From Candidatus Thiodiazotropha sp. (ex Monitilora ramsayi) (lineage in GTDB: Bacteria; Pseudomonadota; Gammaproteobacteria; Chromatiales; Chromatiaceae): a DNA stretch of 64,000 nt. Within the stretch, counting starts at the first letter, position 1; each line of letters starts with the position of its first letter. Location: the NCBI GenBank assembly GCA_025655575.1, contig JAHXIP010000002.1:278761-342760 (forward strand). Reading direction: 5' to 3'. Of the stretch, positions 32,676 through 43,288 are shown piece by piece. The position numbers and the translations under genes were made by a program. The notes under the pieces were generated by a model. That model did not search any database. It worked only from the letters and a program-made list of their open reading frames with translations, and was not told the DNA's origin.

Positions 32676-32986
32676 ACAGTAATCAGCTACCTGTCACGAT
32701 CAATATTCTGGACAAGGAGTACCGCATCTCCTGCCTGCCTGAGGAACGGGAATCCTTAATTCAGGCTGCCGCCTTTATCGATGGCCAGATGCGTGAAATA
32801 AGGCAGGCTGGGCGTGTTATCGGCACTGAACGCATTGCTGTGATGGCCGCGCTTAACATCGCTAATGACCTGTTATCAAATCAAAAGAACAAAGACGACT
32901 CCACCCAAACCATCACTCGTCGCATCAAAAATCTTCAGGAAAAAATCGAAATCGCCCTGAACTCAACCAATCAACTGGAACTTTAA
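32672..32986 (+). CDS. zapA: Cell division protein ZapA
   Basis: 104 aa; VTINILDKEYRISCLPEERESLIQAAAFIDGQMREIR, ERIAVMAALNIANDLL. Confidence 0.95.
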   Translation: MNSNQLPVTINILDKEYRISCLPEERESLIQAAAFIDGQMREIRQAGRVIGTERIAVMAALNIANDLLSNQKNKDDSTQTITRRIKNLQEKIEIALNSTNQLEL

Positions 32987-33012
32987 GTCAATTCGGTTTA
33001 GCCTAGAGGCAT

Positions 33013-33200
33013 GACATCCCCTGCGGTGTTCGTTTGCAGCCCGGGTATTTTCTTGAGCCTAATTCCTACCCTGGGGTCATAATGAAAGCGCCGGTGTGCA
33101 TGTCCGCTCTCATGCGGAAAGCCTGAAGCGCCTCTGTTGACCCCACTTGAACCAACTGGTTCAAGAACAAAGGTCAGCGACGGCACAGGTGGGGGATGTC
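33013..33200 (+). ncRNA. ssrS: 6S RNA
   Basis: Between zapA and 5-FCL gene (canonical locus); terminal helix GACATCCCC (33013-33021) pairs perfectly with GGGGATGTC (33192-33200); CTTGAACCAACTGGTTCAAG closing hairpin resembles E. coli 6S. Confidence 0.88.
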
Positions 33201-33227
33201 ACTCCACCACCCTTATCCCACCTGCCT

Positions 33228-33815
33228 ATGCAACTATCGCAACTTCGACAAGAGATGCGCGTCAAACGGCAACAGCTGACACCACATCAGTTGAGGCAGC
33301 ACAGTCAACAGCTCCAGCACCTCGCCAGCAACTACACACCCCTCAGGCATAGCAGGCGAATCGCTTTTTACTTTGCATCTCGAGGTGAAATGGATCCTGC
33401 ACCACTCATGAAACTGGCCATGCAAGCAAAAAAGCTTGCGTATCTACCTGTACTAAGAAAAGGCCCAGCAAATGGATTGTGGTTCATGCCTTACCACAGC
33501 GGTGATAATTTAATCAGTAATCGATTCGGCATCCCCGAACCCAAACGACACTGTGGGCGACAGGTGATGCCGTGGGCGCTTGATGCTGTCTTCGTTCCTC
33601 TCGTTGCCTTTGACGGAACAGGCAACCGATTGGGTATGGGTGGTGGATACTATGACCAAACCTTTGCCTATCGAAGACAACGCAAGCACTGGAAAGGCCC
33701 CAAACTGATAGGTCTTGCTCATGACTTTCAATGTGTAGACAACTTACCCAATCAACCCTGGGATATACCGCTTGATGCAGTGATCACCGAAGTACAAATC
33801 TATACGTTTCAGTAG
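33228..33815 (+). CDS. 5-formyltetrahydrofolate cyclo-ligase
   Basis: MQLSQLRQEMRVKRQQLTPHQLRQHS..., FVPLVAFDGTGNRLGMGGGYYDQTFA; start placed after the 6S RNA. Confidence 0.93.
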   Translation: MQLSQLRQEMRVKRQQLTPHQLRQHSQQLQHLASNYTPLRHSRRIAFYFASRGEMDPAPLMKLAMQAKKLAYLPVLRKGPANGLWFMPYHSGDNLISNRFGIPEPKRHCGRQVMPWALDAVFVPLVAFDGTGNRLGMGGGYYDQTFAYRRQRKHWKGPKLIGLAHDFQCVDNLPNQPWDIPLDAVITEVQIYTFQ

Positions 33816-34008
33816 AAAGACCGCTAAACAGATCGTGCTTGATTACCATCCTTCATGCATTTATGTACAAAAATGCACTTACGTTCAACATTACACAAGC
33901 AACAAATTGAAATAATTAGCAAAAGATCGCTTTCATTTCTGGATTTTTTTTAAAGCTGAATTATACTCTGTTCATCTAATGGGTAGATGTCTCGGGAGGA
34001 CAGTTACA

Positions 34009-34470
34009 ATGGCTAAGAAAAAGGCCGCCAAAAAGAAGGCAGCAGTTAAGCGTTCAACAACCACCAGAAAGGTCACCACACGAAAGAAGGCGACAACCAA
34101 ACGTAAGGTAGCACCGAAGAAAAAGGTTACCAAAAAGAAGGCGGCAACAAAGAAGAAAGCCACAGCCAAAAAGAGAGTTGCTAAAAAGCGCGTAGCAACT
34201 AAAAAGAAAGTCGCAAAGAAGAAGACAGCGAAGAAGAGAGTAGCAAAGAAGAAGGCTACTACGAAAAAGAGAGTCGCTAAAAAGAAGGTAGCGAAAAAGA
34301 AAGTAACTAAGAAAAGGGCTGCAAAGAAGAAGGCAGCTAAGAAAAAAGTGGTGAAGAAAAGGGCCACTACGAAAAAGAGAGTTGCTAAAAAGAAAGCAGC
34401 ACCTAGAAAGAAGGTCGCAAAGAAGCGGCCGGCTCGTCCCAGGAAGGTGACACCTAGGAAAAAGAGATAA
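34009..34470 (+). CDS. Lysine-rich histone H1-like / AlgP-like repetitive DNA-binding protein
   Basis: MAKKKAAKKKAAVKRSTTTRKVTTRKKATTKRKVAPKKK...; ATG at 34009 preceded by GGGAGGA. Confidence 0.85.
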   Translation: MAKKKAAKKKAAVKRSTTTRKVTTRKKATTKRKVAPKKKVTKKKAATKKKATAKKRVAKKRVATKKKVAKKKTAKKRVAKKKATTKKRVAKKKVAKKKVTKKRAAKKKAAKKKVVKKRATTKKRVAKKKAAPRKKVAKKRPARPRKVTPRKKR

Positions 34471-34496
34471 ACCTGAATATCAGGTACATCTAGAAT

Positions 34497-34523
34497 AAAA
34501 AACCCCGCACTGCGGGGTTTTTT
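34497..34523. terminator. Rho-independent terminator
   Basis: aaaaaaccccgca-ctgcggggtttttt. Confidence 0.85.
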
Positions 34524-34544
34524 ATTTGTCACAGATTGACGATC

Positions 34545-36077
34545 TCAGTTCACACTATCTACACCGGCGAATAGTTGGTACGCCGGGTTGTCAGTCTCCT
34601 CCCAGAAGGGGTAGTCAAGCTTTCTCAACACCTGCCTGAATGCAGTTTTTTGCTCAGGCGGCACCTGGATACCCATCAAGACACGACCATAGGCTGCACC
34701 ATGGTTGCGATAATGGAAGAGACTGATATTCCAGGACTTTCCCAGCTGACTAAGAAAATAAAATAGGGCCCCAGGACGCTCCGGAAACTCAAATCTGACC
34801 AGATTTTCGCTCTCCACGCCCCTGGCATGACCACCTACCATATAACGGATATGTAGTTTCGCTGTTTCATTGTCTGTCATATCCACAATGGAGTAGCCCT
34901 TCTCAACGAACCGTGAAAACAGCGCCTCCCGCTCCTCGTCTCCACCGCTCAATTCAACTCCGACAAATATCTGTGCTACCGAATCATCGCTATAGCGGTA
35001 GTTGAACTCGGTAATACTTCGTTTACCGATCAGACGACAGAACTGCAGGAAACTACCCGGACGCTCAGGAATCTGCACGGCAAATAACGCTTCTCTACGC
35101 TCACCGAACTCAGCCCTTTCAGCCACATGGCGCAAACGGTCAAAATTGATATTCGCGCCACTATTAATTGCAATCAGCTCTTTATCTTTGATGCCACTCT
35201 CTTTGATGTAACGCTTCAACCCCGCTACCGAGAGCGCACCTGCAGGCTCAGAAATGGTACGCGTGTCGTCAAACACATCTTTGATAGCAGCACAGATCTC
35301 ATCGGTACTGACCAATATCACTTCATCCACAACTTTACGTGCCAACCTGTAGGTCTCTTTACCTACCTGCCGCACTGCTACACCATCCGCAAAAATACCA
35401 ACCTGCTTCAGCTTGCTCCTTCGTTTCGCGTTCAATGCGGTATATAACGATGGAGCATCTTCAGGTTCGACCCCAATCACTTTAACGGAAGGATAGACAT
35501 ACTTGATGTATGCCCCCATACCTGCAATTAGGCCACCACCGCCGACTGGAATAAACACCGCATCCGGCGGTGTCGGATGTTGACGTAACACTTCCATAGC
35601 CACCGTGCCTTGGCCTGCGATCACATCCGGATCATCAAATGGATGTATAAACGTCAGGCCCTGCTCTTTTGCCAACTCTTGCGACCGGACATAGGCCTCA
35701 TCATAAGAATCACCAACCAATACAATCTTGGCGCCAAGGTTTCTGACAGACTGAACCTTGATAGGTGGTGTCGTTTTCGGCATCACAATCAGTGATTGAA
35801 TCTTCAACTTACGGGCTGCCAGTGCGACACCCTGTGCATGGTTTCCCGCAGATGCAGCAATGACACCCTTTGCCCGTACTGCCTCTGGTAGGTTGATAAT
35901 CTTGTTATAGGCCCCCCTGAGCTTGAAAGAAAACACCGGTTGCAGATCTTCCCGTTTCAAGTAGACCCGATTACCGAGTCTGCTAGAAAGCAACTGCGCA
36001 AAATCGAGCGGTGTTTCCTTGGCCACATCATAGACGCGAGCTCTGAGAATCTTTTCGATATAGCGTTGCGGCATCAA
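34545..36077 (-). CDS. ilvA: Threonine ammonia-lyase, biosynthetic
   Basis: 510 aa; LKREDLQPVFSFKLRGAYNKI, GVIAASAGNHAQGVALAA, GGGGLIAGMG, two C-terminal ACT-like domains. Confidence 0.98.
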   Translation of the reverse strand: MMPQRYIEKILRARVYDVAKETPLDFAQLLSSRLGNRVYLKREDLQPVFSFKLRGAYNKIINLPEAVRAKGVIAASAGNHAQGVALAARKLKIQSLIVMPKTTPPIKVQSVRNLGAKIVLVGDSYDEAYVRSQELAKEQGLTFIHPFDDPDVIAGQGTVAMEVLRQHPTPPDAVFIPVGGGGLIAGMGAYIKYVYPSVKVIGVEPEDAPSLYTALNAKRRSKLKQVGIFADGVAVRQVGKETYRLARKVVDEVILVSTDEICAAIKDVFDDTRTISEPAGALSVAGLKRYIKESGIKDKELIAINSGANINFDRLRHVAERAEFGERREALFAVQIPERPGSFLQFCRLIGKRSITEFNYRYSDDSVAQIFVGVELSGGDEEREALFSRFVEKGYSIVDMTDNETAKLHIRYMVGGHARGVESENLVRFEFPERPGALFYFLSQLGKSWNISLFHYRNHGAAYGRVLMGIQVPPEQKTAFRQVLRKLDYPFWEETDNPAYQLFAGVDSVN

Positions 36078-36227
36078 ACCATCCCAATACAGATTGAAGT
36101 GAACGACTGACTTTCACCAGCCGCATGGGTATTATTACGCACACTCGGTCGAAACCGAATAAAAACATTGTGCAGTAATCACTTTGTATAGCAGATTGCT
36201 AAGCACACTATATAAGGAGAGGATTAA

Positions 36228-36887
36228 ATGACGGCAGACGAACTCAAGCAACAGGCGGCCAAAGCAGCCCTGGAATATGTCAATGACGGCATCATTGGTG
36301 TCGGTACAGGCTCCACAGTCAATCACTTCATCGACTACCTGGCCACTGTGAAAGGCAAAATTGACGGTGCCGTCTCCAGTTCGGATGCCTCAACTGAGAA
36401 ACTCAAAAGCCATGGTATCCCTGTTTTAGACCTCAATGCTACCGGCGAACTGGAGGTCTACATTGACGGAGCCGATGAGTCTGATCACTACCTCAACCTC
36501 ATCAAAGGTGGTGGTGGCGCACTAACCCGTGAGAAGATCATAGCCGGTGCCAGCAAGAAATTTGTCTGTATTGCCGACGAAAGCAAGCGTGTCGATATTT
36601 TAGGCACCTTTCCTCTCCCTGTGGAAGTCATTCCCATGGCCCGTAGCCATGTAGCCAGGCAGTTGGTCAAACTCGGCGGCACACCAGTCTGGCGCGAGAA
36701 CTTTATCACCGACAACGGCAACGTCATCCTCGACGTCCACAACATGGAAATCATGAAACCGATAGAAATGGAACAGAAGATCAACGCCATTGCAGGTGTG
36801 GTCACCACCGGCATCTTCGCCTTACGCGGTGCCGATGTGCTGATCTTAGGGAGTGAAGAGGGGCCGAAGACTATCCTTCCAAAATAG
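36228..36887 (+). CDS. rpiA: Ribose-5-phosphate isomerase A
   Basis: 219 aa; [39 protein letters not shown]. Confidence 0.98.
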   Translation: MTADELKQQAAKAALEYVNDGIIGVGTGSTVNHFIDYLATVKGKIDGAVSSSDASTEKLKSHGIPVLDLNATGELEVYIDGADESDHYLNLIKGGGGALTREKIIAGASKKFVCIADESKRVDILGTFPLPVEVIPMARSHVARQLVKLGGTPVWRENFITDNGNVILDVHNMEIMKPIEMEQKINAIAGVVTTGIFALRGADVLILGSEEGPKTILPK

Positions 36888-37260
36888 CAGAAAACAATAC
36901 ACATCATTCATTCCGGCATTTGCCGGAGTGATAAAAATACAAAACCACTGTATCTCCTCCTCAACTCTGACATATACACCTACCAATAATCCTTCAAGTC
37001 AGACCGCTTAGACGTAACGATTCATCAGCTTGGCGACGAGGCCTTCAATCGTATGGGCAGGGATGTTAAACACAGCTCAGTTGGTACTTGTAGATTCAGC
37101 GAGATGAGTTTTCTCTATATTATTTACCAAAGCCAAGGGGTCTATGAAGGATTGCGTTTCTGCAAAACAGGGCTTAAGTCTTAGATCCGAACAAGAGCTG
37201 CGAAGCAATACTAAAAACTTTTCATTTGTGACTAATATCGAAACTAACTATTCACACAAT

Positions 37261-37290
37261 AAAAAACGGGGCCCGAAGGCCCCGTTTTTA
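37261..37290 (-). terminator. Rho-independent terminator downstream of the porin gene
   Basis: aaaaaacggggcccgaaggccccgttttt; minus-strand T-run. Confidence 0.85.
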
Positions 37291-37313
37291 AGCTTCAAAA
37301 TGTCAGGTGACAA

Positions 37314-38369
37314 TTAGAAGTTGTGGATCAGACCTGCGAACAGAGCATCCACTTCTTTACCAGTCAGATCTTCTTCATACATGGTGTAACCAGCATGCCA
37401 AGTCGTACGCTTGCTCAGAGCCTGCTCATAGCCAACACTGATCTGGGTAACTTCATTGTCAGTAGCTCTCGCCGTTGCTGGCGTAGTACTGAGATCAAAG
37501 TTCACACCGTTATTGATAGCCACGTTTGGAGTAAAGCCGGAAATAACATCGGAAATACCAGCGCGCTCAGAATCAGCCATCAGGTACTGGAGCTTGATCT
37601 TACCAGGCCCAACCTTAACGTTACCGCTAACACCGATAGAATCAGGATCGTCAACACCAGGAAGATCCAGTGACAGGGAGTTAAACATTACGCCAGCTTG
37701 CCACATGCCACCGTTCCAGATGAAGGTACCACGTAGCAGAGTGGGATCAGCATCAACCGCTGTACCAAGGTCATAGGTATTGTAGGCCAAGGAAGCGAAG
37801 ATAGGACCGTTGCTGTAAAGACCAGCAAGAGAGACGTGGTCAGCCAGGCCGTCCAGCTCAAGGTCAGGTCTTTCACCTGCAACCAAGGCACCTACGAAGG
37901 TAAAGCCGCCCATAGCAGGAGAAACGTAAGCGATGACGTTGTCAACGCGATCATCACCAGGCATTACGTTAGCGATATCACCATTAGGCAGATCACCAAA
38001 CTGGTCGAACTTGCCTTGGGACATTTTCATTGGGGTGTCATGAGTACCCAGCAGCGCGGTACCGAAACCACCGGACAGGCCGATGAACTGGTTACGATCG
38101 CCAAGGCCAGAGCCGGAATCCTGGTTTACTTTGAATTCGAAGTGGTAGAGGGCTTTCAGACCGTTACCCAGATCTTCACTACCTTTCACACCGATGCGAG
38201 AGTGAATGCTGTCTACGCCCCAAGCGTCAACACTGGTAGCACCAGTAGAAGCGGTGGTGTCAACATTTTCGACTATGAAGTGAGCCTTACCAAAAATGGT
38301 AGCGTCAGCCATGGCGGCAGCAGGTGCGACCAGAGCAGCGGCGATTGCCAGAGAAAGTACTTTTTTCAT
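37314..38369 (-). CDS. Gram-negative (gammaproteobacterial) porin
   Basis: 351 aa; signal peptide MKKVLSLAIAAALVAPAAAMA; SRIGVKGSEDLGNGLKALYHFEF; C-terminal LFAGLIHNF. Confidence 0.95.
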   Translation of the reverse strand: MKKVLSLAIAAALVAPAAAMADATIFGKAHFIVENVDTTASTGATSVDAWGVDSIHSRIGVKGSEDLGNGLKALYHFEFKVNQDSGSGLGDRNQFIGLSGGFGTALLGTHDTPMKMSQGKFDQFGDLPNGDIANVMPGDDRVDNVIAYVSPAMGGFTFVGALVAGERPDLELDGLADHVSLAGLYSNGPIFASLAYNTYDLGTAVDADPTLLRGTFIWNGGMWQAGVMFNSLSLDLPGVDDPDSIGVSGNVKVGPGKIKLQYLMADSERAGISDVISGFTPNVAINNGVNFDLSTTPATARATDNEVTQISVGYEQALSKRTTWHAGYTMYEEDLTGKEVDALFAGLIHNF

Positions 38370-38852
38370 TGAGTGAGCTCCAATGATGTGGTTGAGAAAA
38401 TTTTTTATCTACGCTGCGAATAATAGACAACGAAAAAACTGAAAGCAAGGTTTTTTTGCAAAAAAGACACATAAAATGCTGATGTATCAAAAAAACAACA
38501 ATGCAATGAAATTCATAGCACTTGAATCAAAAATCAGTCAGTTATCGTAATAACCTAATGTTAATTGGACTTTTTTAGTGTTGTATAGATTGGCCTATGC
38601 AATCAATGTTGTGATTTTTTTCATATAAAATAACAAACAACACACCAAGGCCATTAGAAATATTTCATGAACAGAGACAATGGGTTATCTATGCGAGGTC
38701 ATGGCCCGCTTGAGCTTATCGATCAAAGAGACTGTTTACGTGACTGCAATAAGCGCAAAGCTTACAGACGAACAGCGGAATCTACAGCCTAGTTAGTCTC
38801 GCACTGGATACCGGCATACATCGGCATAATTCAAAGAGGCAGCCGATTAAAC

Positions 38853-39857
38853 TCATGCAGAAAATGAAGAATCGGCCTTGATACCTGGAATAATCTTCTC
38901 ACTAAGCAGCACTCCCAATCCCTGGAGGACCGGGTAGCTTGCAGCAACTGATTGAATGTAACCGAGCGTTCGCGGGATATCCTGCAGATAACCCGGCTTC
39001 CCATCCCGCTGGTTTAGACGGGCAAAGATCCCACTGGCCTTGAGATGGCGCTGCACCCCCATAAGCTCGAACCACCCCAGGAATGACGCTTCATGCTCGG
39101 ATTGCAGCACACCCGACTGCAGCGCCAATTCAAAATAACCCTTTACCCAACCTTCGACCTGTTCCTGAGGCCAGCTTATATAGCAGTCCCGAAGCAATGA
39201 GACCAAGTCATAGGTGACAGGACCCACCACAGCGTCTTGGAAATCGAGGATGCCGGGGTTGTGACGATCTGTCACCATCAGATTGCGGGAGTGGTAGTCC
39301 CGATGAACACACACCTGGGGTTGCTCCAGGGCGTTTTCAGCCAGTGCTTTGAACGTATCGTCTAGCATACGCTCCTCATCGGACGTCAGTTCGATCCCCA
39401 GTTGACGACCGACCAACCACTCACGAAACAGCGCCATCTCCTGCATGAGCAGATCACGGCTATAGTCCGGCAGACCTTTTGTCGGTCCACAGGCCTGGAT
39501 CGTGGCCAGAGCACCCAGCGCATCACCATAGAGCCGATCAACCGTGTTAGCCGAAAGTTTGTCGAGATAGAGGTCAGGACCCAGATCTCCAAGCAAGAGA
39601 AAGCCCTGCTCCAGGTCACGCGCGTGAATGTGGGGCACGTTGAGTCCAATGGCTTCAAAGGATTGAGACACCTCGATAAAAGGGGTGATTGCCTCCTTTT
39701 CAGGCGGCGCATCCATTGCGATATAGCTTCGTGTTGATGTTTGGATACGGAAATATCGGCGAAAGCTGGCATCTCCCGATGCCGGTTCAAAGGTAAACTC
39801 ATCCAAGCCTGGCAAGCGCTTAAGCCACGCCATTAACTGTTCAATTCTATGTGTCAT
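38853..39857 (-). CDS. amgK: N-acetylmuramate/N-acetylglucosamine kinase, aminoglycoside phosphotransferase family
   Basis: 334 aa; ASFRRYFRIQT, CVHRDYHSRNLMV, ILDFQDAVVGPVTYDLVSLLRD. Confidence 0.9.
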   Translation of the reverse strand: MTHRIEQLMAWLKRLPGLDEFTFEPASGDASFRRYFRIQTSTRSYIAMDAPPEKEAITPFIEVSQSFEAIGLNVPHIHARDLEQGFLLLGDLGPDLYLDKLSANTVDRLYGDALGALATIQACGPTKGLPDYSRDLLMQEMALFREWLVGRQLGIELTSDEERMLDDTFKALAENALEQPQVCVHRDYHSRNLMVTDRHNPGILDFQDAVVGPVTYDLVSLLRDCYISWPQEQVEGWVKGYFELALQSGVLQSEHEASFLGWFELMGVQRHLKASGIFARLNQRDGKPGYLQDIPRTLGYIQSVAASYPVLQGLGVLLSEKIIPGIKADSSFSA

Positions 39858-40147
39858 TTCTTAGATACTACTTCGAACCATATATATCATTCGCTTTGAA
39901 TCCCTACCGCACTTACACAGGAGACGACTTGTCAATTACGCCTGCAGTTTACCTTTCATGACACACCAGTAAAACGACTCACTAAATTAAGCATGGTATC
40001 TGATAGCCCATAGAAATGAATGAATAACAGAAGGATGTCGATATCTGCCTAAGACTGCATTCAAACATCTCTTCATAGGCCTATCCGACATAATGAACAG
40101 CATCCAACAGAGCCCTCCCTTACTTCCAGTATCGAAATCTCGCTATG

Positions 40148-43100
40148 CTAATCTGTGTCCGGCAGACCCACATCACCTACAGCTGTATTTTTAAACCTGA
40201 CTTGCTGGCGCATATCATCCGCAATCAAATAGAAGCAGGGCAGTGCTAACAAAATCAGCACGGTGGCAAACAACAGTCCGAATCCGAGACTAACCGCCAT
40301 CGGTGAAAGAAACGCCGTCTGCCCCGTGGCGAAGAAAATCAATGGCGAGATGCCGAGAAAGGTGGTGGCTGTCGTCAACAGTATCGGCCTAATGCGCACT
40401 CGACCCGCCTCTACCAGAGCATCCTTTCTCTCCCAACCCTCCCGTCGCAGACGTTTGGCGAAGTCGATCAGGATCAGGGAGTCGTTGACCACAATCCCGG
40501 TTAGTGCAAGAAAACCAATCAGGGAGAGGAACTGCAGATGATAGCCGAAGAGCACGTGACCAACGATCACACCGATGGCGCCAAAGGGAATGGCAAACAT
40601 CACCACCAAAGGATCCAGCAGTGATTTGAAAAGTGCCGCCAGGATAAAGAAGATAATCGCCAGCGCAATCACAGTCGCACGTTTCATCCCGGCCATCGAC
40701 TCTTCCGCCTTCTTCTTCTCACCCAGGAACATGAGTCTCTGCCCCTTTGGCAGTTCAGTAAATGCCTCCTTTACCCGATCCAAAACCTCATTGGGTGTAA
40801 CGATCTTGGCATCGACCTCGGCAGTGATGGTTGCCAAACGATCGAGATTACGACGCGTGACACTGTTGTAGCCTCGCGCCTCATTGATCTCCGCCACATC
40901 ACCCAGGTAGACGGTACGACCGTCATCTAAAGTAATCGGCAGGCGTTCCAGCGCACCGGCATCGTGTCGCAGTTCATCGTTGTAGATCAACCGTACCGGA
41001 ATACGCTTATCACGCCAGCTGACATACGCCAGTTTGAAGCCAAGAAATCCGGTGCGAACTGCGTCCGCCAGTTCGTTTTGGGTAAGCCCCAGCCGACGTC
41101 CCCGCTCATTAAGTTCATAGCGATATTCAAGCTTACCGGCATCCATATCCTGGCGTGCATCTGAGACGCCGGGAATTCGGGCTATGAATGATCGCATCTT
41201 CTCCGCCTGCGAACTCAACTGATCCACGGAATCACCCAACAGGCCAATCTCCACATCGGCACCTGCCGGGCCACCCTGCGGGCGCAGAATCGACATTCGC
41301 TGGATGCCGGGGATCTGCTGCATCTTTTCCCGCAAATCATCAATCACCGCATTGGAGCTTCGATCCCGACTCCCTTCCCATTTAAATTGGAGACTGACCA
41401 GCGGTGAAATCCATCGTTCGATAAAACCCTTGGGTTTCTGTTTCTTGAGATCCACAATCAACTGGATATATCTGCTACCCATCTTGACCCGGTGAAAATC
41501 GATAAACATCACACCCACATTGGTCAGTAACGTATCCAACTCATCTTCACCCAGCGTCTCCAGGATGGTCTCTTCCAGCTTGTCCGCCAGTCGGGAGGCA
41601 TCCTCGATACTGTACGTACTGGGCGCCTCCACATTGACGAAGAACTGCCCCACATCCACATGTCCAAAGAGCAGAAATGGAATACGGGTCGCGGCAAAAG
41701 TTACTGTAATGACCAATATGCCCACACTCAGCATGGCGATTGGATAACGATAGTCGAGACATTTGCGCAACACATGAGTATATCGGCGATTCAACGCCGA
41801 CCAGTCGATGCGCCCCTGCTTACGTTGCCTGGCAGTTCGTAGAAACTCTTTGGCATGAGAAGGCAGCACGCCGAATGCCTCCAGCAAAGAACCCGCCAGG
41901 GAGGCGCTGACCACCACCGGAATCACCGAAATAAAAGCCCCCATGGTACCGCCGATGGCAAACATGGGCATGAAGGCAGCGACTGTGGTCGTAGTGGACG
42001 CCACCACGGGCCAGTAAACCTCTTTGGTGCCAAGAGCTGCTGCGCCGGCGGGACTCTCCCCCATCTCCAGATGGCGGTAGATGTTCTCGTTTACGATGAT
42101 CGCATCGTCCACGATAAGACCCAGCGCAATAAGAAACGCAAACATGGAGACCATGTTGATGCTATAACCCAGCAGGTTGAGTGTGATCACCGCCACCAGA
42201 AATGAGACGGGTATCCCCAGCGCTGTGATGAAGGCAACTCGGAAGTTAAGCATCAAATAGAGCGCCAGCAGCACCAATGCAAGACCAACGATACCGGAAG
42301 ACTTCACTGTCTCCAGGCGATTCTTCACATAGACGGAAAGATCACTGAAAAGCCCCAACCGAACACCGACGGGCAAGGTCTGCTGGTGATCGGCCACAAA
42401 GTCCCGCACCAACTTCGCCACTTGAATCGTCGATGCCTTGCCGGTCTTGTTGATAGTCAGATTAACTGAGGGTTTGCCGTTAAAACGGCCCAACGTCAGC
42501 GCCTCTTCCAGGCGAAGCTGGACATCTGCCAAATCACCCAAGCGCAATTGCCCACCCTGATCGTTTCTACGCAGGACGATGGCCGACATACGCTCGGGAT
42601 CCGGTGGCACGCCCATTCCGCGCAAACGGATATCACCACTGCTCGACTTGAGTGTGCCGCCGGGCAGATCACGCAGATTGTCCCGCAATGCTCGCGCCAC
42701 CTGATTCAGAGAGACATCGCGTGCCGCCAGTACCTGGGGATCGACTACTACCCAGATCTCCCACTCCCGGTCACCCGCCACCCCCACCGATGCAATACCC
42801 GGCAGCTGAATCAGTTCGTCCTTGACCTGCTCTGCAATGGCATACAACTCACCCCGCGCAATCGCACCGAAGAGACTCACGGAAATAACAGGGAAACGGG
42901 TCTCCAATCGAGCCAGTTCCGGCTCCTCGGCCTCTTCCGGCAGGTCATCCACCTGGTCCAGTGCCGTACGCACCTTGCGCATGAAGTTGTCTACGTCCGA
43001 ACCGCTCTTCAGCTCGATGAGGATACTGGAAGAGCCTTCATTACTGGTGGAGCTGATCACATCGATATCGGCCAGGCCATCCAGTTCTTGCTCGATGGGC

Positions 43101-43288
43101 AGCGTCACCTGCCGTTCAACCTCTTCAGGAGAAGCGCCTTCGAAAATGGTTTTGATACTGACCTTGTCCTGTTCCACCACCGGAAACATCTCTTGAGGCA
43201 TCGCATACCAGGAGACCACGCCTGCCAGCAAGATGATAACCAACAGCAGATTGACCACCAGAGGATTGCGGATGGAAAAATCGATCAA
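40148..43288 (-). CDS. RND efflux transporter permease subunit
   Basis: 1046 aa; FSIRNPLVVNLLLVIILLAGVVSWYAMPQEMFPVVEQDKV; RND TM motifs GLIVDDAIIVNENIYRHLE, LTGIVVNDSLILIDF. Confidence 0.97.
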   Translation of the reverse strand: MIDFSIRNPLVVNLLLVIILLAGVVSWYAMPQEMFPVVEQDKVSIKTIFEGASPEEVERQVTLPIEQELDGLADIDVISSTSNEGSSSILIELKSGSDVDNFMRKVRTALDQVDDLPEEAEEPELARLETRFPVISVSLFGAIARGELYAIAEQVKDELIQLPGIASVGVAGDREWEIWVVVDPQVLAARDVSLNQVARALRDNLRDLPGGTLKSSSGDIRLRGMGVPPDPERMSAIVLRRNDQGGQLRLGDLADVQLRLEEALTLGRFNGKPSVNLTINKTGKASTIQVAKLVRDFVADHQQTLPVGVRLGLFSDLSVYVKNRLETVKSSGIVGLALVLLALYLMLNFRVAFITALGIPVSFLVAVITLNLLGYSINMVSMFAFLIALGLIVDDAIIVNENIYRHLEMGESPAGAAALGTKEVYWPVVASTTTTVAAFMPMFAIGGTMGAFISVIPVVVSASLAGSLLEAFGVLPSHAKEFLRTARQRKQGRIDWSALNRRYTHVLRKCLDYRYPIAMLSVGILVITVTFAATRIPFLLFGHVDVGQFFVNVEAPSTYSIEDASRLADKLEETILETLGEDELDTLLTNVGVMFIDFHRVKMGSRYIQLIVDLKKQKPKGFIERWISPLVSLQFKWEGSRDRSSNAVIDDLREKMQQIPGIQRMSILRPQGGPAGADVEIGLLGDSVDQLSSQAEKMRSFIARIPGVSDARQDMDAGKLEYRYELNERGRRLGLTQNELADAVRTGFLGFKLAYVSWRDKRIPVRLIYNDELRHDAGALERLPITLDDGRTVYLGDVAEINEARGYNSVTRRNLDRLATITAEVDAKIVTPNEVLDRVKEAFTELPKGQRLMFLGEKKKAEESMAGMKRATVIALAIIFFILAALFKSLLDPLVVMFAIPFGAIGVIVGHVLFGYHLQFLSLIGFLALTGIVVNDSLILIDFAKRLRREGWERKDALVEAGRVRIRPILLTTATTFLGISPLIFFATGQTAFLSPMAVSLGFGLLFATVLILLALPCFYLIADDMRQQVRFKNTAVGDVGLPDTD

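Noticed and set aside
33972-34532. 186-aa minus-strand ORF rich in F/L/A/V (apparent membrane protein)
   Set aside because: Antisense of the lysine-codon repeat of the H1-like gene; the Phe/Leu repeats are a by-product of AAG/AAA codons on the plus strand.
36912-36927. TCCGGCATTTGCCGGA hairpin after rpiA as a terminator
   Set aside because: Stem present but followed by A-rich rather than T-rich sequence on the rpiA strand.
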